DNA of 7,128 nucleotides. Origin: an uncultured Bacteroidales bacterium. GTDB taxonomy: Bacteria; Bacteroidota; Bacteroidia; Bacteroidales; F082. Positions 1-6,036 of the stretch are shown in pieces (within the stretch, counting starts at the first letter, position 1; each line of letters opens with the position of its first letter). The DNA lies in NCBI GenBank assembly GCA_937926515.1, contig CALAZZ010000015.1, forward strand, positions 1-7,128, read 5' to 3'. The position numbers and the translations under genes are program-made. The notes under the pieces were generated by a model. The model made no database searches. It had not been told where the DNA came from and saw only the letters and a list, made by a program, of their open reading frames with translations.

Positions 1-25
1 CTGTCTATAAATAGGTCAGCATCAA

Positions 26-2506
26 TCAGAAGTTGTACATAAGTCCTACTACGAATGTACGCGCCAATCCAACACGGATTCCTTGTGGACGCCTCGAAAC
101 GATATACCGCTCATTCAGCAGATTTTTAACCGAACCCGAAAGCTCCAAACCCGTGTTTCCAATTTTGTACCAGGCGCCCGCACTGATAATCATATATCCT
201 GGCATTTCACCTATACGGCCGTTGGCAGTGGCCTGGACATAGTTGTGATCGGGATCATTCTGATCCATCAGAATGTAAGTTTCTACATCCCGGGTGTTGA
301 GCAGGTCAGTGTATTGGCTTCCGGTATAGGATGCCAACAGGTTTAATCCCAGGCCCCTCGCCGTTTCAAAAGTCAATGAGCTGTTCATTAGGAATCCCGG
401 TGCATATGGTGTGGTATTGCCTTTCACATTTACTTTGTCATCAACGCCATCCATACTTTGCCTGAATGTTACAAGCCTGTCCGATGCAAGCACAGATTCA
501 AGCCATGTAAGGTTTGTTTTGATGCTGAGCTTGTTTTGTTCAGAAAACAGCTGATCCAACCTTAGTTCAAAAGCCATTTCAACACCTCGGTGCTGGGTTC
601 TTCCCCCGTTTATGAGCCCTGTGCCGGCCCCACCTGATGATTCGGAAACGGGAATGACCTGGTTTGAGAAGTCCATGAAAAACACGGTGGCTTCAGCCAT
701 AAAAACGTCAATAATCTTGATTCTGGTTCCTGCTTCGTAGTTCCAGCTTTTTTCGGCTTCGAGTTGGATATCCTTTCCAGTATTGCTGATGGCATCTTTT
801 ATCCGCGGTGGAGCGAACCCCCGGTGGATTCCTGCGTACAGCCCTATATTCTGAGATATTTGATGGTTGATGCCGGCCCCTGGTATGAGCTGGTGAAGTT
901 TGGTGTTTGCCGTGATGGTGGTATCTTTCATGGCGAGACGCAATATTTTTCGCTCATAATCGAGTGTTTCAAGTCGGATGCCACCGGTAAGTGTGGTTCT
1001 GTTGCCAAGCATTAATTTGTTTTGAACATAGGTGCTAAAAGCTTTTCCTGTTCTAATTTCATCATCGCGTAATATTCCTGAAAGGGCTTCGGCCGTTGTT
1101 CCATTCACTCTTTGTTCAAAAGCCCGCTCGTATAAAAACCTTGCGCCGGCATCAATTTGGTTTGTAAATCCCAGCAATGCATATTTCAGCCTGATGCGTG
1201 ATTCAGTGCCGGCAACCTCAAACTGTCGGTTGCGGTTGCCGGTGGTATTGCGTAGGTAGATCGCTCCTTCGGGTTGTGAATCATCACCATACCATATGCC
1301 TGTCAGCCCGCCGGCATTTGCATCATACGTAAAATCCTGTCTTAACCAATTGCGTGAAGTGGTGTAGCCAAACAAATTGGTTTTAATCGTGAGCCGCTCG
1401 TTGATAAAGAAATCATAGGCAGCTGACAGGCTGTAGCGCCTTACATCAAGCCGGTCATCCGGTGCAATTCGCAAGTCATCCATACCGCCTAGATCATACA
1501 TAGCTTGTGTAAGTCCCACATAGGTTGCATTTGAAGATTCGTTATAAATGCCATATTTAATATTCAGAACGGAACGTATGCCTGTTTGTACCCTGACTTT
1601 TCCACTCAGGTCATCCAGCCTGAACCGGGTCGGCCCCAGGTTCTCGGCCTGTTTTCTGAGATAAGTGGTCGTAAAGCCTGCATTTCCAAAGGTGTTTCCA
1701 TAGTTTAGCAGCCCATTGAAGTAGCTTCCCTGTCCCCCCTTGACAGATAGGAAACCTGAGCTCTCGGCCGGCGGGTCAGCCGTGATATAATTGATCACAC
1801 CGCCAATGGTCTGTGGACCATACAGCACCTGTCCATTTCCTTTAAGCACTTCAACACCAACCATGCGATCAATAGCCGGAGTGTAATACATTTCGGGCTC
1901 ACCATAGGGACCCAGGGCAACAGGGATGCCATCTTCAAGCATAAGTACATTACGGCTCCTGTCAGGATCAAGTCCACGTATTCCAATATTTGCCCGCAAT
2001 CCGGTGCCTTCCTCTTCAACCGTATGCATGCCGGGCACCATGCCGAATACTTCATTGTTACTTAGAGGCATCCCTTGCCTGATCTCATCCTGTCGCACGA
2101 CTGTTGCTGATCCCGGCAGATAGCGTAATACCCCCATGCGACTTCCTGTTACTGTAACCTGATCCATCATGATCACATCCTGCTCAAGTTCGAAATTAAT
2201 TTCCATTTTTGGCTGGTGTGCTGTTACAAGTTCCATTTCATCAGGCAGGTAACCTACAGCTTGTACCTTAAGGTTGTAGGTGCCCGGAAGAAGCGATAGC
2301 AGATATTTTCCCTGTGCATCAGTGGCCGTGCCTATGGTGCTGTTTTTAATGTAAACGGTTACAAAGGGCAGAGGTTCGCCCTTGCTGGTGACTGACCCGT
2401 GTATGATCACAGGCTCAAGTGATTCTTTAGTTGAGGCGTAGGTATGAACCAACAAGATTGAAAATAAAATTAATAATGAATATTTGGACAGGGATGCTTT
2501 TTTCAT
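26..2506 (-). CDS. FecA-like TonB-dependent outer-membrane receptor with N-terminal CarboxypepD_reg-like domain
   Basis: Predicted 826-residue outer-membrane receptor that would import a ligand, most likely a ferric chelate, using TonB energy. Residues 1-24 are a signal peptide (KK near the start, then a hydrophobic LLILFSILLV core, cleavage near YAS/TK). Residues about 33-108 match the carboxypeptidase-regulatory-like beta-sandwich common in Bacteroidota receptors. A TonB-box-like MDQVTVTG lies at 114-121. The plug spans about 125-245 and carries IRGLDPDRSRNVLMLEDGIP and YGPQTIGGVINYIT, which closely resemble the E. coli FecA plug as I remember it. The rest is a beta-barrel ending in the terminal Phe typical of outer-membrane proteins. 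The frame stays open upstream to an ATG at 2563, but the ATG at 2506 is chosen because it begins a clean signal peptide and lies just downstream of a promoter-like sequence. The FecA signalling (STN) domain is absent and no sigma/anti-sigma pair is nearby. Family call is firm; the ferric citrate substrate is inference. Confidence 0.93.
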   Translation of the reverse strand: MKKASLSKYSLLILFSILLVHTYASTKESLEPVIIHGSVTSKGEPLPFVTVYIKNSTIGTATDAQGKYLLSLLPGTYNLKVQAVGYLPDEMELVTAHQPKMEINFELEQDVIMMDQVTVTGSRMGVLRYLPGSATVVRQDEIRQGMPLSNNEVFGMVPGMHTVEEEGTGLRANIGIRGLDPDRSRNVLMLEDGIPVALGPYGEPEMYYTPAIDRMVGVEVLKGNGQVLYGPQTIGGVINYITADPPAESSGFLSVKGGQGSYFNGLLNYGNTFGNAGFTTTYLRKQAENLGPTRFRLDDLSGKVRVQTGIRSVLNIKYGIYNESSNATYVGLTQAMYDLGGMDDLRIAPDDRLDVRRYSLSAAYDFFINERLTIKTNLFGYTTSRNWLRQDFTYDANAGGLTGIWYGDDSQPEGAIYLRNTTGNRNRQFEVAGTESRIRLKYALLGFTNQIDAGARFLYERAFEQRVNGTTAEALSGILRDDEIRTGKAFSTYVQNKLMLGNRTTLTGGIRLETLDYERKILRLAMKDTTITANTKLHQLIPGAGINHQISQNIGLYAGIHRGFAPPRIKDAISNTGKDIQLEAEKSWNYEAGTRIKIIDVFMAEATVFFMDFSNQVIPVSESSGGAGTGLINGGRTQHRGVEMAFELRLDQLFSEQNKLSIKTNLTWLESVLASDRLVTFRQSMDGVDDKVNVKGNTTPYAPGFLMNSSLTFETARGLGLNLLASYTGSQYTDLLNTRDVETYILMDQNDPDHNYVQATANGRIGEMPGYMIISAGAWYKIGNTGLELSGSVKNLLNERYIVSRRPQGIRVGLARTFVVGLMYNF

Positions 2507-2526
2507 GGTCTGAGCTGATTTGGAAG

Positions 2527-2558
2527 CGAAATTAGATTGTATAGTTGAGCCACTCAAT
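2527..2558 (-). promoter_or_regulatory. Putative Bacteroidota-type promoter of the TonB-dependent receptor
   Basis: On the minus strand, ATTG (2558-2555) is followed after 20 bases by TAATTTCG (2534-2527), one mismatch from the Bacteroidota -7 consensus TAnnTTTG. Transcription would begin near 2520, leaving a leader of only about 12-15 bases before the ATG at 2506. This supports 2506 over the upstream in-frame ATG at 2563, which would lie outside the transcript. The match is imperfect in AT-rich DNA, so the call is tentative. No Fur-like operator was recognised. Confidence 0.35.
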
Positions 2559-2563
2559 ACCAA

Positions 2564-2800
2564 TGATTAGGTATTTTATCACTTGATATCCTGAAATAAC
2601 CTTAATATCACGGAGGAGTTTGATGTTGCCTGCCAATTGTTGTATTTGTTTTAACGATTAGGTTATATTGACCAATTTAGCCGATAGGTTACTAAGATTG
2701 ATCCGGGAGAAAATGCGTTTAATGGAGAAGTGATGCCAGGCAGGAAATGATCAGGAGAGCGGGCTGTTATTAACTCAATTACGCATTATCGTATTAATTG
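2564..2800. other. Intergenic stretch without a recognised gene
   Basis: This is the receptor-proximal part of the 424-base gap between the fic gene and the receptor gene. I see no credible ORF: an AGGAG-preceded ATG on the plus strand near 2623 closes after 12 codons. No clear T-tailed terminator for fic is visible. The far end holds a small dyad, CAATTA (2776-2781) against TAATTG (2795-2800), abutting the structured element that starts at 2801. Confidence 0.5.
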
Positions 2801-2914
2801 TGGTATAGCCACAGTAGCTTATTTGCGGGCTTCGTTCCTATCTATCGAGATGAAGCACACGCGGAGCAGAGACCACCAAACTACCACCAAGCCCCGCTAT
2901 TGTTGGCTATACCA
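2801..2914. repeat. Structured imperfect inverted-repeat element, non-coding, directly 3' of fic
   Basis: The outer arms TGGTATAGCCA (2801-2811) and TGGCTATACCA (2904-2914) are perfect reverse complements. The stem continues inward as CAGTAGC (2812-2818) against GCTATTG (2896-2902), with one G-T wobble and a single extrahelical T at 2903. After an internal loop comes GGGCTT (2827-2832) against AAGCCC (2889-2894). The interior holds a small hairpin, ATCT (2840-2843) and AGAT (2848-2851) around a four-base loop, flanked by GCTTC/GAAGC (2829-2833/2852-2856), which competes with the GGGCTT pairing. It also holds two direct copies of ACCACCAA (2872-2879, 2883-2890). There is no ORF inside. It could be a MITE-like or REP-like mobile repeat, a recombination site, or a structured 3' RNA of the fic transcript. 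The arms are seen directly; the function is unknown. Confidence 0.75.
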
Positions 2915-2924
2915 TATTGCCAAC
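2902..2924. repeat. Small hairpin GTTGGC/GCCAAC between the inverted-repeat element and the fic stop codon
   Basis: GTTGGC (2902-2907) and GCCAAC (2919-2924) are perfect reverse complements, with an inner TAT/ATA pair (2908-2910/2914-2916). The left half lies inside the right arm of the larger element, so the two folds exclude each other. It is the first structure downstream of the fic stop codon, but lacks a T-run on the minus strand, so a classical intrinsic terminator is not supported. Confidence 0.5.
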
Positions 2925-2930
2925 TGGGCA

Positions 2931-4055
2931 TTATCTGAATAGTTTTAAATAATTATCAAACATATATACTCTGCTTCTTTGTCCACCAGTCTTTTCTTTC
3001 AGTATTTTAAGTTTCTCTAAATCTGAAATTAATTTGTAAGATGATGGCATTGAAATCGATGCAATTTCACTAACCTTGTCTGCAGTAATTATTGGGCGTT
3101 TATATAGATATTCTATTACTTTCATTGCTTTTAACGCTCTACTGCCTAATGATTGGATGTCAATATCAATTTGCTTTTTAAGTTGTAAAATATTGTCAAA
3201 AGTGATAATACCATTTCTTGCAGTTTCAATCACTCCTACAAGAAAGAATTTAAACCATTGGTCTAAATCATTTTTCTCTCTTACTATTGTTAAATTATCA
3301 TAGTATAAATGCCTGTTTCGCTCAAAGAAATCAGACAAATACAATACTGGTTTTTGCAATATTCCTTTGCTTACCAAATAAAGTGGAATTATTAATCGCC
3401 CTACTCTTCCATTTCCGTCAAGAAAGGGATGAATAGTTTCAAATTGGTAATGAACCAACCCTATTTTCAGCAATTCAGGTATATGAAGTTCTTCACTGTG
3501 AATAAACTTCTCAATATCACTCATTAATTCAGGAACTGTGCTGTGAACTGGTGGAATAAATACAGCATCATTAATTGTTGCCCCACCAATCCAGTTTTGA
3601 CTAATTCGAAACTCTCCAGGTTGTTTTTTTTCTCCTCGCACACCATGCAGTAATATACGATGAGTTTCTCTTATTAATCGTGATGAAAAAGGAAGTTTGT
3701 CAAGGTGCTCAATAGCCCATTCCATTGCTTTTATGTAGTTCTGAACTTCGTCCCAATCATCCCTTTTATCCAATGGTAAGTCCTCTTTCTCTAAAAGAGC
3801 CTCATCCATATTTGTTTGAGTCCCTTCAATATTACTGCTCTGAGTCGCTTCCTTTAACACATGCATGCTTATATACAACTCTATATTTGGGATGTATTTT
3901 GAATACATATCCAATCGACCTAATTCCCTGTCAGCTTGGCTTAGCAATTGCAATACTTCCATGTTTGTAATTTGCAATTGTCCATTAATAAACTCAGGTT
4001 GAAAGCTTTTATAAAAACCTTGGCTAATATATTGTCCGGATTTAAACTTTTTCAC
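2931..4055 (-). CDS. Class II Fic-domain protein (predicted AMP-transferase) with winged-helix C-terminus
   Basis: Predicted 374-residue cytoplasmic protein that would transfer AMP from ATP onto a protein hydroxyl. The catalytic motif is complete: HPFLDGNGRVGR at 209-220, with His209 as the expected base and the GNGR loop for phosphate/Mg binding. The autoinhibitory helix (S/T)xxxE(G/N) is at 73-78 (SSNIEG, Glu77), which defines class II, where inhibitor and enzyme share one chain. The flap that positions the target is around 155-170 (NWIGGATINDAVFIPP). Residues about 305-372 form a winged helix-turn-helix (TADKVSEIASISMPSSYKLI, then a wing with TGGQRSRVY). Length and order match the Shewanella SoFic type of about 372 residues. 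The start codon is GTG at 4055; conserved-looking N-terminal residues favour it over Met32. The gene is visibly more AT-rich than its neighbours, suggesting horizontal acquisition. No antitoxin partner is present or expected. The target protein cannot be inferred. Confidence 0.96.
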   Translation of the reverse strand: MKKFKSGQYISQGFYKSFQPEFINGQLQITNMEVLQLLSQADRELGRLDMYSKYIPNIELYISMHVLKEATQSSNIEGTQTNMDEALLEKEDLPLDKRDDWDEVQNYIKAMEWAIEHLDKLPFSSRLIRETHRILLHGVRGEKKQPGEFRISQNWIGGATINDAVFIPPVHSTVPELMSDIEKFIHSEELHIPELLKIGLVHYQFETIHPFLDGNGRVGRLIIPLYLVSKGILQKPVLYLSDFFERNRHLYYDNLTIVREKNDLDQWFKFFLVGVIETARNGIITFDNILQLKKQIDIDIQSLGSRALKAMKVIEYLYKRPIITADKVSEIASISMPSSYKLISDLEKLKILKEKTGGQRSRVYMFDNYLKLFR

Positions 4056-4069
4056 GGTAAAATTTTAAA

Positions 4070-4101
4070 CAAAGGTAATCCTTATTTAATTATTTTTCAA
4101 T
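4070..4101 (-). promoter_or_regulatory. Putative Bacteroidota-type promoter of the fic gene
   Basis: On the minus strand, ATTG (4101-4098) is followed after 20 bases by TACCTTTG (4077-4070), a perfect match to TAnnTTTG. Transcription would start around 4063-4065, only about 8-10 bases ahead of the GTG at 4055, so the mRNA would be almost leaderless. The element overlaps the AT-rich complementary arms described separately. Confidence 0.6.
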
Positions 4102-4134
4102 TTTCTTAAATAAGATATTTCGCTATTTAAGAAA
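4081..4134. promoter_or_regulatory. Three mutually complementary AT-rich arms over and upstream of the fic promoter (operator-like)
   Basis: TTTCTTAAATA (4102-4112) and TATTTAAGAAA (4124-4134) are a perfect 11-base inverted repeat separated by 11 bases. The same middle arm also pairs with a third: CTTATTTAA (4081-4089) is the exact reverse complement of TTAAATAAG (4106-4114). The left pair spans the promoter spacer and -33 element, while the right pair sits immediately upstream. Dyads of this kind are typical binding sites for a dimeric repressor. The adjacent Fic protein has its own winged helix, so autoregulation is a reasonable inference but not shown. Low sequence complexity weakens the case somewhat. 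Confidence 0.5.
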
Positions 4135-4347
4135 TTAAGTGTATTTTTTGAGTATGACATTTCTTAGCCTTGTTGGCAGTAATTTGAATAAGGGGAAGTA
4201 GGAATATCAATAAAATCTTATTGTACTTCAAGTATCATATGGCAATTAAATGAAGGGACTATAAGGCGGTCAACTCCAAATCAATTTTTGGACACACTTG
4301 GATAGTAAATGAAAATACATTGGGTAATCATTAGCCGGTGGTATCCA
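4135..4347. other. Intergenic stretch between the T9SS propeller gene and the fic promoter
   Basis: No ORF or RNA gene is apparent. The only dyad noticed is TCCAAA (4275-4280) against TTTGGA (4287-4292); it has no T-run after it on the minus strand, so it is not called as the terminator of the upstream gene. Confidence 0.4.
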
Positions 4348-5826
4348 TCATTGTAGCAATACAATTCTCCTTGTCTCAACAACATTGTTGCTTTCAAGTC
4401 TAAGCTGGTAAACACCGGCAGCTAATTCATTTTGTTCGAGGCTGACATAGTGATCTCCAGGCAGTAATATGTCATCCAGTAGAGTAATTATCGGACGGCC
4501 GTTGCTATCATAGAGCTGGATTCTGACCTTGCTTTGGTGTTTTACTTCAAATGGAATTGTAACAGATGTGTTTGCCGGGTTAGGATAAGGCGGTTTCAGA
4601 TGCTGATAGCTTTTTATTACTATATTATCAGGCAGTGCTGTTATATCCGAGGAGAACCTCACAAGCCATAGATCGTGCACTCCGGCACCGAAGGAAAGTG
4701 TGTAACCGGCAACGATCAGGTCGCCATCCGTTGTTTGTTCAATGGCATTGCCCACATCTGCACTGCTTCCTCCCAAGGTAAGTTGCCAGATGAGTTCGCC
4801 GTCCATATCGGTTTTTACAAGCCACATATCTTCGCTGCCCATGCCGTATGATAGGGTATAGCCTGCCACGATCAGGCTTTCCTGGTCAACTGTCTGAATC
4901 ACAGACTGTCCGTAGTCACGTCCTGAACCTCCGTAGGTCCTGTTCCATATTTCATTTCCTGAGGCGTCGGTCCTGATTAGCAACATATCATCCAGTCCTG
5001 CACCTGAAGAGGCAGTATATCCGGTTATGACATATCCACCATCATGCAGTTGTTTCAGGTCGTGGGCCCTGTCCACACTTGAACCACCGAAGGCACGATG
5101 CCACAATTGATTTCCAGTGGCATCTGTTTTCACAAGCCATGCATTGCCCAGGGGGCCAGGACCGTGGGTGAAGGTCCAGCCTGCCAGCGCGAATCCGCCG
5201 TCGGTAGTCTGCACGACCGACCAGGCACCATCAGAGCTTAAACCGCCGTAGGTTTCGGACCATACCATATTGCCGTCTGGGTCCGTTTTAATAAGCCACA
5301 TATCGCGGCCTCCCACAGCAAAGGAAGTGGTAACACCTGCAACAACATAGCCGCCGTCAGCAGTTTGAAGTACCGAATAGCCCTCGTCATCAAGGGTTCC
5401 TCCAAAGGTTCTGATCCATTCCTGCGATCCATCAGCATCCGTTTTGATGAGCAACACATCCGTCCCCCCGGCTCCAAGTGATTTGGTGTGTCCGGCAATG
5501 ATATAGCCGCCATCAGAGGTTTGCTGAACAGCATGACCCTCATCGTCATTGTTTCCGCCATAGGTGTTGTGCCATTGCAGGTTTCCATCGGAATTTGTTT
5601 TCACCAACCAAACATTACGTCCACTGGTAATGCCATAAGAACGGGTGTAACCTGTTATGATGAAACCACCGTCACCGGTTTGTTTCAGTTCGTGGCCAAT
5701 ATCTATATTGGTGTCGCCGAAAGTACGTGCCCACAGGGTGTCAGGAGGTGACTCGGCTTGCAGCTGTGGAAGATGAAAAAGAAGGCATAGTATCGCAGTT
5801 ATTGGTATCGTAAAAGAATACTTCAT
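4348..5826 (-). CDS. Secreted seven-repeat beta-propeller-like protein with T9SS type A sorting domain
   Basis: Predicted 492-residue exported protein. Residues 1-24 are a signal peptide (hydrophobic TAILCLLF core, cleavage near LQA/ES). Residues 29-396 are seven tandem repeats of 52-54 residues sharing the pattern W-x3-(T/A)-(F/Y/L)-G-(G/D) ... QT-x-DGG(Y/F)-hydrophobic-G-x-T ... D-x-WL(V/I)KTD-x-(D/S)G, as expected for a seven-bladed propeller. Residues from about 410 to 492 form a C-terminal sorting domain, with the PNP motif at 415-417, a LYDSNGRPI strand, a GVYQLRL strand and a basic end (RRIVLLQ). Such domains direct passage through the type IX secretion machinery and are usually removed, leaving the protein on the surface or released. 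No catalytic residues are evident; binding or scaffolding is a guess. The ATG at 5826 starts a clean signal peptide, with a good promoter 30-60 bases upstream. No T9SS machinery gene is in the window. Confidence 0.93.
   Translation of the reverse strand: MKYSFTIPITAILCLLFHLPQLQAESPPDTLWARTFGDTNIDIGHELKQTGDGGFIITGYTRSYGITSGRNVWLVKTNSDGNLQWHNTYGGNNDDEGHAVQQTSDGGYIIAGHTKSLGAGGTDVLLIKTDADGSQEWIRTFGGTLDDEGYSVLQTADGGYVVAGVTTSFAVGGRDMWLIKTDPDGNMVWSETYGGLSSDGAWSVVQTTDGGFALAGWTFTHGPGPLGNAWLVKTDATGNQLWHRAFGGSSVDRAHDLKQLHDGGYVITGYTASSGAGLDDMLLIRTDASGNEIWNRTYGGSGRDYGQSVIQTVDQESLIVAGYTLSYGMGSEDMWLVKTDMDGELIWQLTLGGSSADVGNAIEQTTDGDLIVAGYTLSFGAGVHDLWLVRFSSDITALPDNIVIKSYQHLKPPYPNPANTSVTIPFEVKHQSKVRIQLYDSNGRPIITLLDDILLPGDHYVSLEQNELAAGVYQLRLESNNVVETRRIVLLQ
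4639..5742 (-). repeat. Seven tandem coding repeats of about 156 bases (propeller blades)
   Basis: The blades cover residues 29-82, 83-134, 135-186, 187-239, 240-291, 292-344 and 345-396. All keep the W, GG, QT and KTD-like positions, but they differ enough in sequence that they look long diverged rather than freshly duplicated. Blade 6 has DQESLIVAG where the others have DGGYIIAG-like residues, one residue longer, and blade 7 replaces KTD with RFS. Blade limits were set by eye and could shift by a few residues. Confidence 0.85.
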
Positions 5827-5858
5827 GTTACATTATTTTGGTGATGAGGTTGTTGATA

Positions 5859-5888
5859 CAAACATATAATTTTTTTAGAAAAGTGCAA
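5859..5888 (-). promoter_or_regulatory. Putative Bacteroidota-type promoter of the T9SS propeller gene
   Basis: On the minus strand, TTG (5888-5886) is followed after 19 bases by TATGTTTG (5866-5859), a perfect match to TAnnTTTG. The predicted start of transcription is near 5852, giving a leader of about 26 bases that is AT-rich and has no Shine-Dalgarno sequence, as usual for this phylum. Confidence 0.6.
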
Positions 5889-5940
5889 GTCATGAACCTG
5901 AGGGTATGGGATGCAATAACAAAATCCCTGTACATGCTTT

Positions 5941-5963
5941 TGTTGTCAACAATACCGTATTGC
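5941..5963. repeat. Two overlapping short palindromes upstream of the T9SS propeller promoter
   Basis: TTGTTG-T-CAACAA (5941-5953) and CAATAC-C-GTATTG (5951-5963) are each perfect dyads around a single central base and share three bases. The one-base centres make them poor RNA hairpins but plausible protein-binding dyads. They lie about 55-75 bases upstream of the -33 element of the propeller gene and about 75 bases past the stop of the GNAT-like gene. Function is unknown. Confidence 0.4.
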
Positions 5964-6036
5964 TAAGGTCTCTTTGGTTGTTTTGTTTTTTTTAAAACTA
6001 TAAAATCAGTCAGCTGTATGATAGTCGAATGTGAGA

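Noticed and set aside
2507..2563. 19-residue N-terminal extension of the receptor from the ATG at 2563
   Set aside because: The extension precedes a well-formed signal peptide starting at 2506 and would overlap the putative promoter, so it is probably untranslated.
2623..2661. Small plus-strand ORF after an AGGAG-like sequence
   Set aside because: It closes after 12 codons, and Shine-Dalgarno matches carry little weight in Bacteroidota.
2801..2914. Terminal inverted repeats of an insertion sequence
   Set aside because: There is no transposase or its remnant between the arms; only about 90 bases separate them. A non-autonomous element remains possible and is kept in the findings.
2801..2924. 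Integron attC recombination site following a fic cassette
   Set aside because: The length, extrahelical base and position just after a stop codon are suggestive. However, the arms do not fit the RYYYAAC...GTTRRRY core (GTTGGCT has C where a purine is required, and the other arm has GTGGCTA), and no integrase or second site is in the window.
2931..4055. Two-gene Fic/antitoxin (FicTA-type) module
   Set aside because: The inhibitory SSNIEG motif is inside the Fic protein itself, and no small partner ORF lies beside it, so it is a class II single-gene arrangement.
4639..5742. CRISPR-like or other non-coding tandem array
   Set aside because: The periodicity of about 156 bases is the protein repeat of the propeller gene; there are no identical short repeats with spacers.
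5981..5998. T-rich run as an intrinsic terminator
   Set aside because: The T-run is on the plus strand, while all genes run on the minus strand, and no GC-rich stem precedes it.
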